Below, in pieces: positions 11,445 through 20,880 of a DNA stretch of 64,000 nucleotides. The stretch is from Ditylenchus dipsaci (Eukaryota; Nematoda; Chromadorea; Rhabditida; Anguinidae), in the NCBI GenBank assembly GCA_004194705.1, contig SADC01001311.1, forward strand, positions 310,001 through 374,000, read 5' to 3'. Within the stretch, counting starts at the first letter, position 1, and the number at the start of each line of letters is the position of its first letter. The notes beneath the pieces are model-generated. The model was given only the letters and a program-made list of their open reading frames with translations. It was not told where the DNA came from and did no database searches. A program made the position numbers and the translations under genes.

Positions 11445-11828
11445 CAGTGTTGTAAATCTCGTCACCGGCTAAACTTCAGGTACCTGTTTCTACTAGTTTT
11501 TAATATTACTCAGCGCAGTGCCGCGGGTCATTATGTAGCTCAGACATCGGCTCCGGGCTAGGAATAAAAAAATTGATTATTTTATCATTTTAACATATCG
11601 GCACCGGCTTGCTGCCGAAACAATTTTAACGTAAAATTCACTTGTAAATTTTTTCGGCACCAGGCCGGAGCCGCTATGTTAAAAGAGTTAAATGATTAAT
11701 TTTTTTGATCCCTAGCCCAGAGCCGATGTCTGAGCTACCTAATGATCCGCGGCAGCGGGCTGAGTAATATTAAAAACTGCTAGAAACAGGTGCCTGAAGT
11801 TCAGCCGGTGCCAAGATTTACAACACTG
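11445..11828. mobile_element. hAT-type MITE, CAGTGTTGTAAATC family
   Basis: The TIRs are CAGTGTTGTAAATCT and AGATTTACAACACTG, inside long inverted arms (GGCTCCGGGCTAGG/CCTAGCCCAGAGCC). Flanks are GTCGAAAT and GTTGAAAT (7 of 8). The unoccupied site in copy 2 reads TAGTTGAAATAGACG near 28,890. A shorter sister lies in the aminotransferase intron at 31,376-31,547. Confidence 0.9.
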
Positions 11829-11954
11829 GTTGAAATAGACGAAAAAAAACTAATTTTCGCTCTCGAATTTATATATTATATACTACACATAGCTTTTTTT
11901 TCATGTATGAATTTTTTCACCAGTGGTTCGATTCCACCCTCTGACTGTTAAACA

Positions 11955-13278
11955 ATGGCACAGGAAGCTATTGCCTTCTATGAAAGTGGTCTCTCGCAGA
12001 ATCAGAGGCTTGGACGCGTGTTTGTGATGCCAAAGACTGCAAAAGGTTCGCGTGCTCACATGCAGCAAGTGTACACTGAAGTCAGAGCTATTGAGAAGGA
12101 GTGTGGTAAAGCGACATTTTTTGTCACGATGACCATGAATCCAAATACTGCTGATGTTCAAAGAAATAAGAAAGTATGTCAAGAAGAAGTCAGCAGGTCT
12201 GATATAATTGAGGGAAAGTTCAATTTTAATATGAGAATTTTGATCAGGTTGGTAGAGAAATATATGACTACCTTGGCAAGCACATTTGGCATACGATGGT
12301 TAAAGAATGGCAAGGTAGGTATTTGCCGTATATCCACATGCTGCTGGGTGTAGATATTGAGCCTACACCTGAGTCTATCGATCACTACATCAGTGCTGAA
12401 ATTCCTCCTTTGCCTGTTTGTGATCCAAATTTATGTCCAATGGCTGCGGCTGATCTGAGGTATTGAGAATTAGTGTTGAAGCACATGATTCACCGGTGCA
12501 GTTCAGGATGTACAGTGAACGGAAGATGTAAGAAAGGCTTTCCTAAGCCATTTTCTGATCGCACGGTGCTGTTTACAGACCGACCTCATCTGTACAGAAG
12601 ACGGCATCCAGAGAAAAATAATGCTTCGGCAGAGAAAAAATATGTGAATCGGACTGTTATAGATGATAACTCATTGGTTGTACCTCACAACCGGTTTTTG
12701 TTAGAGACATTTGATTGTCATTTGAATGTAGAATATGTTTATGGGGATCAGGCTGCCAAGTATGGAACGAAAAGCTGTGCAGAATATTTGACTAAAGATC
12801 GACCCCATATGTATATTAGGCATGAGAGAGGCACTAGCAGGGCACATAGAATCGAATATGTGGACTATGATGAATATCATCATTTTAAAAAGGTTGTCCA
12901 TATGGGACCATGTCAGGCCTACACATGCATTACAAATTTTCCCATCGTACACAAGTCACACACAGTGTATTCGCTGCCTATTCATGAAGAAGGGCAGGAA
13001 CCTACGTTTTTTGGACCTGGACAAGAAGCAGAAGCTGCCAGGAGAATCTTGGAGGGTCGAGGACGTCGATCTGAGCTAAGAGCCTTTTTTGAGTTGTGTC
13101 AAGTGGATGAATATGCTCGACAATTTACCTATTTAGAATTGCCGAAGCATTATTGGTTCAAAAAACAGATAAGAATGTGGGTTAGGAGGGAAAACGTGCC
13201 GCGAGACTTAGTCACGCAGATATACATGGCTCCTTCTCGGAAACCGCTGTTTGCCCAAAGATTACTGTTACTTTATGT
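11955..13278 (+). pseudogene. Helitron Rep-domain remnant
   Basis: Two open segments (11,955-12,300 and 12,473-13,278, with overlapping frame pieces between) match the Helitron-like N-terminal/Rep region. Seen are KGSRAHMQQVYTEVRAIEK, ATFFVTMTMNPN, and HRCSSGC.VNGRCKKGFPKPF followed by VVPHNRFLL and DCHLNVEYVYGDQAAKY. Helitron Rep endonucleases use an HUH motif (His-x-His); here the matching stretch near 12,330 reads LPYIHMLL, so the first His is Tyr. There is a frame break near 12,175-12,310 and an in-frame TGA at about 12,464. The second catalytic region and the whole helicase are missing: the frame ends where a MITE begins. It is a dead fragment. Confidence 0.85.
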
Positions 13279-13421
13279 TACCAACTAGCTGAATACAATA
13301 TTGAAAAGTGGGAGAACAATTCATTTTAAAAAAATAGGTGTAGTTTTCAAAAAAAATTTTTTGTTTTCAAAAAAAAAATTTTTCTCCTAATTTTTGTATT
13401 GTATTCAGCCAGTTGGTAGCT
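13279..13421. mobile_element. Foldback capping the Helitron remnant
   Basis: ACCAACTAGCTGAATACAAT at the left and GTATTCAGCCAGTTGGT at the right form the arms around a poly-A/T loop. The last three codons of the Helitron frame lie inside the left arm, so the insertion or junction ended that frame. Confidence 0.8.
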
Positions 13422-13639
13422 CATTAGAAACTAGAGATTCAGGGCAAACTAGAGATTGCAAAAGAATAAAAAAATTTAGAAGTAATCATTGAGAGCAAGA
13501 AGTTTTAAAAACTTTACGGGAGATTTACATATTTTGACGGGAGATTTACACATTTCGACGGGCGCTTTCAATTTTAACCTTAATTTAATTAAGTTCTAAT
13601 GAACAAAAAAACTAATTCAAAAGCGCGAAAAACTTTGTA

Positions 13640-14760
13640 GGTAAAGAAACGTGAACCCGTGAAAACCCCCAAATAACCCCCCCCCCCCCCCACCAAATAA
13701 CGGGCAAAACTTTTTTTGTCACATATTCACTTTTTTTGTACCAGATTCACTTTTTTCTGTCACAGATTTCCTCATTTCTGTCACAGATTTGGTTCTCGAC
13801 ACGAAATCAACAATTTTTAAAAATTTTGAGTGAAATTCAGGGGTGGGCAAGGACCAGATGGCTGGATACCCACTCCGGAATGGCCAAAAGGCCAAAATTA
13901 TTGGTTTTCCGGGGGTTTACTAAAGGGGGGTAAACTTTTTGAGAAAAATCGATTGAGCGGATCAGATTTCGGGTCCGATCGGCTAAATCACTCTCAAATC
14001 CACCCTGAACCGCTCAAAATCACCATAAACATGGAATTCTGAGCAATTTAGCCGATCGGACCCGAAATCTGATCGGCTAAATCGATTTTTCTCAAAAAGT
14101 TTACCCCCCTTTAGTAAACCCCCGGAAAACCAATAATTTTGGCCTTTTGGCCATTCCGGAGTGGGTCTCCAGCCATGTAGTCTTTACCCACCCCTGAATT
14201 TCACACAAAAAATTTTAAAAATTGTTGATTTCGTGTCGAGAACTAAATCTGTGACAGAAATGAGGAAATCTGTGACAGAAAAAAGTGAATCTGGTACAAA
14301 AAAAAGTGGATCTGGTACAAAAAAAAGTGAATCTGGTACAAAAAAAAGTGGATCTGGTACAAAAAAAAGTGAATCTGTGACAAATCAAATCTGTGACAGA
14401 AAAAAGTGAATCTGGTACAAAAAAAAGTGAATCTGTGACAAAAAAAAGTATTGCCCCCAAATAACCCCCTCAAATAACCCCCCTAAATTCAAAATAATTT
14501 TTGTCCTGGAAGGGAAATGAAATTTTTGAGCTGTAACATACATATTTTCCCCAATTTCTTGCAATGTGGAGTGTGCTGGTCTTGGCCGCGGAGCGGCCAA
14601 CCCCTTGGCCGGGTACAACAACCTGTTTCCATTAAAAAAATTTCATTTTTCCTTCCAGAACAAAATTATTTTGAATTTAGGGGGGTTATTTGAGGGGGTT
14701 ATTTGGTGGGGGGGGGGTTATTTGGGGGTCACGTCACGTGAACCATGCTTCATTTACGAA
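13640..14760. repeat. Foldback with 20-bp AAGTGAATCTGGTACA minisatellite
   Basis: Left (13,700-13,870) and right (14,140-14,440) arms are inverted copies that include TCTCGACACGAAATCAACAA. The centre repeats the 1.85 and 30.2 kb foldback core (GATCGGCTAAATC). The right arm carries about seven tandem units of GTGAATCTGGTACAAAAAAA. A run of C (13,676-13,692) and a run of G (about 14,705) lie in CCCCCAAATAACC repeats at the outer ends. Frames through the array are artefacts. Confidence 0.75.
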
Positions 14761-14783
14761 AAACGCTGTAGCCTTGGTTCCTA

Positions 14784-15745
14784 CACACTTTGCCGCATGG
14801 CACTTTGCCGCAGACACTTTGCCGCGGACACTTTGCCGCATGACACTTTGCCGCAAGACACTTTGCCGCATGACTATTTGCCGCAGACACTTTGCCGCCG
14901 ACACTTTGCCGCACTTTTGTGTTCTCAAAAAAACTTTAAAAAAGTCATTACCCGAACTAGTTATCAACCACCAATTTATCGACAAAGCAAACAAAATTAA
15001 ATAAACAATGTGAGATCAACAATTAATTCCAATATCATCTTCTTCTTCAACAGAATCTTCATTGACAGCTTCATCGCCATCGGCTCTGTCTCTAACGAAA
15101 GCAAACTCAGACAAGTGGTGTTGCACAGCTTTCGGGATTCAATAGTCGTATGTTTTTCGCTGAGCAAGCATCTGTCTTAGCAGTTCCACGACACCTAACT
15201 TTCATGCAGCGCCAATTCCGGATTTGTCCCATGTTTACGAGTCTATCTTTTTTGTATTCGAAACCACCGGAATTTAGCAGCTCATTTCCCTTGCTCGATT
15301 TTGTAAGCTTTCCCTAAAATTACAGGTGAGCAAAAAAACCCTCAAATAAACAATCGACCTGGAGAGAAGTTTGCGGAGGACCTATTTGAGTATCCACGAG
15401 ATCAAACATGTTAGCAAGCCAATTGAAATCAACACCGAAAGCCATTGTAACTTCTGTAAGAAGTATGGTTGAAAGAAAGAAAATGGTTAAGCGCATAAAG
15501 AGAGCAGCTACATTTCTGACCAACAATATTTTTTATTGAATAAAAGAATGAAAAATCAAAAATTTCAACAAGATAGTATGCAGAAGACAGATTTTAATTC
15601 AAAAAAAACCTTGTGAAGGAAGACTCATTAATAATTGTGCGGCAAAGTGTCATGCGGCAAAGTGTCTTGCGGCAAAGTGACTGCGGCGAAGTGTCATGCG
15701 GCAAAGTGTCTGCGGCAAAGTGCCATGCGGCAAAGTGGTTGTGTA
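14784..15745. mobile_element. CACTTTGCCGCA foldback carrying a gene
   Basis: Each arm is made of 14-17-bp tandem units: CACTTTGCCGCATGA-like on the left (14,793-14,916) and TGCGGCAAAGTGTCA-like on the right (15,637-15,740), in opposite orientation. Between them lies about 720 bp of unique DNA with a two-exon FLYWCH gene on the minus strand. The arms resemble subterminal transposase-binding repeats. No transposase or clear target duplication is seen. Confidence 0.75.
15107..15445 (-). CDS. Small FLYWCH zinc-finger protein inside a foldback
   Basis: The start is ATG at 15,445-15,443. Exon 1 (15,359-15,445) encodes MAFGVDFNWLANMFDLVDTQ and more; a 45-bp intron (15,314-15,358) follows; exon 2 runs 15,313 to a TGA at 15,107. 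Exon 2 contains a FLYWCH domain: KGNELLNSGGFEYKKDRLV, then WRC and CRGTAKT. These supply the aromatic residues, the WRC cysteine and the second cysteine. The terminal His-x-His pair is not in this frame; QHHLSE followed by an acidic tail (NEDSVEEEDDIGIN) lies in another frame, so one indel near 15,150-15,190 is likely. FLYWCH fingers bind DNA and are common in Mutator-like transposon proteins. It could be a captured host exon or the transposon's own gene remnant. Confidence 0.7.
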
Positions 15746-16283
15746 CGGTAGCCTTCACCCTCTATTCTGCACTTTTCTACATGTTTCGCTATTTTTGGCC
15801 AAATTTTCCTTTACACCCTCCACTCAAATTTCCTTTACACCTTCAATATATTTAATATACTTTTAATTATAAAAATCAGCTTGGGCGACCAAGGCAAATT
15901 TGTGAGGGGGGGCGGTTTTAAAGGAAATTTGAGTAGGGGGTGTAAAGGGAAACTCCTCCCTATTTTTCGTTAGTTTTTTTTGAAACCTAGAAACACATGT
16001 CAAAATGTGTGAATCTCCCGTCAAAATATGCGATTTTAGTTTGTAGTGAGCCTTTTCTGGTGAAATTAATGTAATACATAAGAGTAGGAGAAATTTTGTT
16101 TTTATCAAAATAATCTTTTTTGATCAAAATCAATTATTTTCCTACTTTTTCACATCTAAGTGAGCCAGTTGGTACCTGCGTAGAAGCGAGAATCACAGGG
16201 ATGCATGCCAGCGCAAAAATTTAGAATACGGAATAGCAAGGCTCGAGAACAAAAAGTCTAAAAAATTCGACGGTAGATTTACA

Positions 16284-16905
16284 TATTCTGACCATAGCTG
16301 CACGCTTTTTGAGCGCCTTTTTTCTGCTTTTTGAGCGCCGGGCGCTCATAGCCGCGGCGCTGACTAGACCGGCGCTGCTGATTGGCGCCGGCGCTTGCGT
16401 AAAATTTTTGACTAAGCCGGCGCTGGCGCAATCATTGATAAGACGGGCGCTGACACCGGCGCGCAAATTTCCATCAATTGCTACACTGGCGCTTTTTTCG
16501 TTTCAAGTCATTTGTTGTAGTATATATTTATGCCAATTCTTTTTCAAAATACAAATTTCTTGGTGGTGTTACTTAAATATGCAACAATACGTGTTTCATT
16601 CAATAAAACCTTCAAGAACATCGTTTTGTTTTTTCATTTCCTAGGCCTATTTTCTGGCATTAGACTTTTGAACGAGCATTCCAAGGTACTCGTCAACAAT
16701 TTGTTGGTCCTCGGAATCATCATCATCATCAATAAGCTTTTTAATTCATCGGATGTTTGATCGGCTACTATTACTGTATTAAACGTTTCAAGCACATTTA
16801 TTCCTATTTCTTTGACAGCCGGCGCTAGTGCCAGCGCAATTTTCTGGCACTCTGGCGCTGGCGCTACTCTTCGGACCGCGTGCAGCTATGATTCTGACAG
16901 GGATT
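16284..16905. mobile_element. GC-rich GGCGCT foldback
   Basis: The outer arms are CTGACCATAGCTGCACGC and GCGTGCAGCTATGATTCTGA. Inside are GC-rich arms of repeated GGCGCTGGCGC units (16,300-16,490 and 16,820-16,870), far above the local GC content. The centre holds a coding-like stretch on the minus strand. Confidence 0.75.
16647..16820 (-). pseudogene. Acidic C-terminal coding fragment within a foldback
   Basis: Minus-strand reading gives VKEIGINVLETFNTVIVADQ, then SDELKSL. After a one-base shift in a GATGATGAT run it continues DDDDSEDQQIVDEYLGMLVQ to a TAG at 16,649-16,647. The helix-forming, acidic, stop-terminated shape looks like the end of a real protein. The family is unknown; it may be cargo or a transposon protein end. 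Confidence 0.4.
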
Positions 16906-17337
16906 TTCACCCACAGCCTTATTTGAACACGTTTCAAAATAAATGTTTCATAGCTATAATGTGTAGGGTATGGTGCTCAAAAGATACAAAATACCAAAAG
17001 TCACACATCAATTTTGTATGAGTTAATTCAGATTTTGTATGTCTTTTTGAAAAGTGTTATGGTATTTCGTATCTTTTGAGCACCTTAGTGTAGGGTGGAA
17101 ATTATTCTTTGGATAATTCTGGAGAAAGTTTTTAAAAGTTGTAATAGTCAAAGGTTAGGTAAATCTAAGAAAGATGGTTGTTGGCAGCGTGAATAAAAGC
17201 TTTTCCACTCCTCCACTTCTCTGTTTTGGTCATTAGAGGCCCACCTCCCCTCCTGTCCCCCGCCCGTGATATATATTTTTCAGACAACCATGTCTTTCTT
17301 GCTTTATTTATATCATCATTTTGTTAGGTTATCAGTT
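16906..17337. other. Short spacer
   Basis: ATGTGTAGGGTATGGTGCTC / GAGCACCTTAGTGTAGG-like text at about 16,960 and 17,080 forms a small imperfect foldback (GTGCTCAAAAGATACAAAAT and inverse). An acceptor-like TTTTCAG lies at 17,277-17,283. No gene is seen. Confidence 0.4.
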
Positions 17338-19300
17338 ATGAAAGCACCCAGAAATCGTTCAGATATTCAGCCAGTGATCGAATCTGTGTTGAGCAAAAAG
17401 AATTTCGATCCAGACGAGCGAGAAGAATATGAATCTGCTCTGGTCTTAGGTAATTTACACCCTTTTTAGCTTAATTTTTCAACGGTTGCAGTACTCCTAC
17501 GCATGCTTTCCTTGTCGACTTATCTGGATGTCAGCGTTAGGGCCAGGTTTGTCACGAAAGAGATCCTAGAGCCACTGATCGAAGAAGCCGAGGCCATATT
17601 TTCTGCACAATGTAAGTTTTATTTTATATAAATTTTGCATGGCACTAATTATTTCACTCAATAAAAGTACCTCGCCGTATCTGTTACGAGATAACTAAGA
17701 CACCGGAAAATTTTAACATTGTAGGAACATGGGATTGGTTCTCATAAAAATTGCGGTATGTAATCTCATTCTAATACTCATTTCCAGCTTTGCCGGCAAT
17801 TTCGACGCCAAAGTGGGCCAAGAAGAGAGCTGCGCCGAAATCACAAAGCACCATCCCGAAGAAGAAGAACAAGACTGAAGTTCTAGCAATTGAACATGAG
17901 GTTGGCAAAACTCCTTCTCAGACATTGGCTGAATGTTCGTCTGTAAAAGGTTTTTTATTACGAATTATAGTGCTTTTTAACAGAATAAGAGCATATTCCA
18001 GTCACGCCAAAAGTCAAGGCTCCAAAAGTTGTGAAGAATAAAGCCAAGCAGAATGCACAGCAGAACCTCTCGAATCACGATGAATCACCGATGAGTAGTG
18101 AGGCTAGCGGTGGAGGCTCTTTTCTGGCTCGATCTCAGGATGAAGTCTCCTCTAAACGAAGTCGGTTCTAATTATATTTTGCATTGAAATTAACGAGTGC
18201 CTTATATTAGCCACTATAGAAGTCAAGTGTTCGAAGACATCTTACGAGAGGGCCATGCAGCAAGCTTTGGGAAAGCAAATCGACGAGGAAATTAAGCTGG
18301 GTGTGATTGACCCTACCCCAACGGCTCTTCAGACGCCATTTGAAGATAGTAATTCTGCTAATCGAAGTTAGTTTTTTTTATCGAAATTGTTGCGAAGTTG
18401 TGAAGGTTATTGATACGAACTTTTTTGTTGGTGTTTTCTGAAGCGGGATATTCGAAAATATATCGTACGCGCTATAATTCTGAAGTGCTCGAAATTTCAA
18501 AACAGTTTTGAAACAGTGAGTTATTTGTAGCTATGCCAGTAGTCAGGACTCCAAAAAGATCGATCATTAAATCTATGCAGCAGACCTTGAGCGAGTATCT
18601 GAATCCTAAGAAAGTAGGGGCAAATAAGAATGAGGTTAGCGAAGTTTCTTCTCAGTTGCCTGTGCAAAATGGAAACTTGGCAAAAGATGGTTAGTTTGAA
18701 ACACGGGAACTGGGTTACATTGTTTAATTGTCTTTACAGCCTCATTGATAACAAATACCGAGACACCGGAAGCCATAAAGACACCGGAAGCGTCTAATGA
18801 AAATGTTGGCTTAAAAAATGTTGGCTTAAATCGCACAAGTAATCTGCGGAAGGTTATCTTTGAATTTTAAACATCTTACTATCCTGTCTTTTGTCCAGTT
18901 TTCCTGCCGCACGTGAAACATTATCACTTGTGTATGATCTTTAACACCCTCTTTGTACAACTTGTTCTTAGTGTCGAACACTTAACGAGCTCTTTATTGT
19001 AGCTAAAGCCTCTCTTAGTTATCAAATTTTTTAGTCGGGCATTCACAGTCCAAAAAGAGCAAGCTCCGAAAATATTTTAACACCCTGCTCACCTCACCTT
19101 TTTAATTTTTTTTATTATAATATTAGTTTCAGGTACTGCTTGGACGCTGCGAAAAGTTAGACAAAGTATGTGAAGTCGTTGCTATGAAGATGGAATTGGA
19201 AGAGAAGATCAAAGCTATTTGTGAGGAGGAAGACATTGAAACCAGCGTTATTCAAAAATGTTATGAATTTGCAAAGAAAAAATTTGAGCCTTCATTGTAA
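17338..19300 (+). CDS. Unrecognised 383-residue protein, eight exons, intact
   Basis: Exons are 17338-17449, 17492-17611, 17788-17949, 17990-18160, 18220-18366, 18531-18689, 18740-18852 and 19133-19300. The total is 1152 nt with no stop before TAA and consistent phases at every join. The start is ATG in AGTTATGAAAGC; an in-frame ATG at 17,290 is possible. The N-terminus is charged and helical (RNRSDIQPVIESV; LEPLIEEAEAIF). The middle is basic and rich in Thr-Pro/Ser-Pro: STPKWAKKRAAPK, VTPKVKAPKVVKNK, RTPKRS. There is a TPEA repeat (ETPEAIKTPEAS). The C-terminus is a heptad-like helix (LLGRCEKLDKVCEVVAMKME). This composition suggests a nuclear, possibly chromatin or mitotic, phosphoprotein; that is inference. 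I recognise no domain. The 18,367-18,530 and 18,853-19,132 introns hold nothing notable. Confidence 0.7.
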
Positions 19301-19439
19301 GTTGAGAGTGATCCAAATAAATGTGTTTTTCGTGGTTTGATGTTGTGGAATGTGATAATTTGCCCTTTTAAAAAATTTCACATTTGACCGGAGAATCTTT
19401 GGAAGTATTATTTTTAACGATCAGATTGAATTTTCGCCC

Positions 19440-19990
19440 CTAAAGTCTATTTTTCTGCCCCTTTTTCAAATTTCAAATAAAAAACTAAAATCTTGTCCCT
19501 TTTTTCCGGAATGTTGCCCCTTTTTAAGGTTGAAATACTTTTCGACCCCGAAATTGACCGCTTTTCTGCCTCAAAAGTTTCTTTTCCTGCCTTAAATTTG
19601 AAAAACCCTTTGTACTCGGTAATTTTCTGATAAATTTTCAGTTTTGTTTTAACAGTTTTGTAGTTCTGGATCTCAGCTTTCTCACAAACTATCAACTGAC
19701 CATATGAGTTTTTAAGAAGTCAGAGGAACACTTTTCGGCCATTTTTCGGAACCTCGCTAAATAACGCAGCAGCTTGTTAGAAAGCTGAGATTCAGGGCTA
19801 CAAGATGGGTTAAAGAATCAAAAAATTAATTGAAGAATTACTGAGAACTAATGGTTTTTCAAATTCGGGCCAGGAAAAGAGCCTTTTGGTGCAGAAAAGG
19901 TACTATTTCGGGGTCGAAAAGAAGTACAACCCCTTTTCAATGGTGTACGGTCAGTTCGATACGGTGTCAGTTCGAAACGGTTTTTTTTTC
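19440..19990. repeat. Foldback, CCCCTTTTTC family
   Basis: TTTCGACCCCGAAATTGACC (19,541) pairs with TTTCGGGGTCGAAAAG (19,908), and CAAAAGTTTCTTTTCCTGCC pairs with GGCCAGGAAAAGAGCC. The left arm also has direct repeats of TTTTTCTGCCCCTTTTT. No gene is seen. Confidence 0.7.
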
Positions 19991-20039
19991 AAAAATTTTC
20001 ATACTTTTTCATAGAAAAGTTGTTATTTTAGCAAAAAAG

Positions 20040-20320
20040 TTTTCCTGACCTTTCCTAGTAGCCGAAACTTCCTCAGGAATCCGTATGAAAAAACAGAATT
20101 TCAAAAAATGCTTGTGTGCTGAGACATGTGAGAAACTGAGAAAAGACATCACAACAGTACCAAACTTGAAGAATGCCTCATAGACCATTTTATCCGTAGT
20201 CCTACGCGATAGACGCCCAACAAACAATTGGGATACATCTCTAATCTGCTTTCCACCTTCCCGTGCAGCAATTTGCTTGCCATCAATCACATGTGGACGA
20301 GCAGACAGTGCATCATTCAA
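20040..20320 (-). pseudogene. RRM protein fragment (end of RRM1, start of RRM2)
   Basis: On the minus strand, after the acceptor TTTTAG (about 20,321), the frame reads LNDALSARPHVIDGKQI, which is the C-terminal end of an hnRNP A/DAZAP/Musashi-type RRM. It continues QLFVGRLSRRTTDKMVYEAF FKFG, in which LFVGRL is an RNP2 motif and EAFFKFG the following helix. A donor GTGATG follows (about 20,134). A second piece, IRIPEEVSATRKGQ (about 20,045-20,100), resembles the loop before RNP1. RNP1 itself is not found on this strand. Such proteins bind RNA in the nucleus. This is a partial gene; the downstream part is replaced by the 19.4-20.0 kb foldback. Confidence 0.55.
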
Positions 20321-20358
20321 CTAAAACCAGAAACTCTATCACTGAAAACCATTTTAAG

Positions 20359-20801
20359 TTTTTACCATTTTGCCATGTGGCATACCGTAAATCCTCTAAT
20401 ATAAGACCCCCCCCCTTAAATTCAAAAAACGTGTTTGTGGCATTGTGTTTTTTACCTACCATTGAAGATCTCTCTCATGCAAATTACCACCTATTTTGTA
20501 GCTCATCTCACTAGCTACAAGATGTGTGGTAACTTGTATAAGAGAATTCTTCAAAAAGCGGGTCGAAAATACAATGCCAAGAACATGATTTTGTATCACA
20601 GGGGGGTCTTATATTAGAGGACTTACGGTATTCTTCTCCGAATGAGCTCCGCATTACCGATCTCTTTTCCGCTACGCAATTTTTAGATGCATAACGCTTT
20701 GTGGGCTGGTCCTCATGTGGTTGACGGCAGGGCGCTCAATATCGCTCTTCACAATAATTTCGAGACTCCTTCCTCTGGCTATGGTGTAAAAAAGACTTAA
20801 T
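20359..20801 (+). pseudogene. RRM protein fragment interrupted by a MITE
   Basis: Plus-strand text FLPFCHVA, broken at 20,383 and resumed at 20,630 as YSSPNELRITDLFSATQFLD, then HNALWAGPHVVDGRALNIAL and a tail ending GYGVKKT, stop. FCHVAY fits an RNP1 core, and PHVVDGR is the usual RRM end. Removing the MITE and one TA restores the frame exactly across the insertion. A further one-base break lies near 20,692. A polyadenylation-like AATAAA is at about 20,862. It complements the minus-strand fragment: one holds the front of RRM2, the other the back. Confidence 0.55.
20385..20628. mobile_element. CCGTAA-type MITE inside an RRM exon
   Basis: The ends are CCGTAAATCCTCTAATATAA and TTATATTAGAGGACTTACGG, with TA duplicated at 20,383-20,384 and 20,629-20,630. 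It contains an inner CAAATTACCACCTATTTTGT palindrome also found at 7.8, 24.5 and 59.9 kb. Confidence 0.9.
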
Positions 20802-20880
20802 AGCTTCAAGAAATGTGTGTTTTTTGAATGTAAAATTGTGTATGGGTCGTATTGCGTGTTAAATAAAGAGTGTAAGTTTG

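Larger units (their letters stand above)
4545..11860. repeat. Direct segmental duplication, copy 1
   Basis: Sequence from the first intron of the 4TM gene to about 11,860 reappears in the same orientation at 21,953-28,915. Long stretches differ at only a few per cent of positions by eye (for example 4545-5088 against 21,953-22,500, and 8820-9700 against 25,536-26,420). It carries a 4TM gene and a 14-3-3-like gene. Copy 1 is interrupted by insertions absent from copy 2, at 5089-5511, 6606-6743, 6783-7006, 7622-7822, 9787-9994, about 10,524-11,349 and 11,445-11,828. Confidence 0.9.

Noticed and set aside
14161..14621. Several overlapping frames with repeating SGTKKSE or FFCTRFT text
   Set aside because: They are translations of a 20-bp minisatellite in a foldback arm, on both strands.
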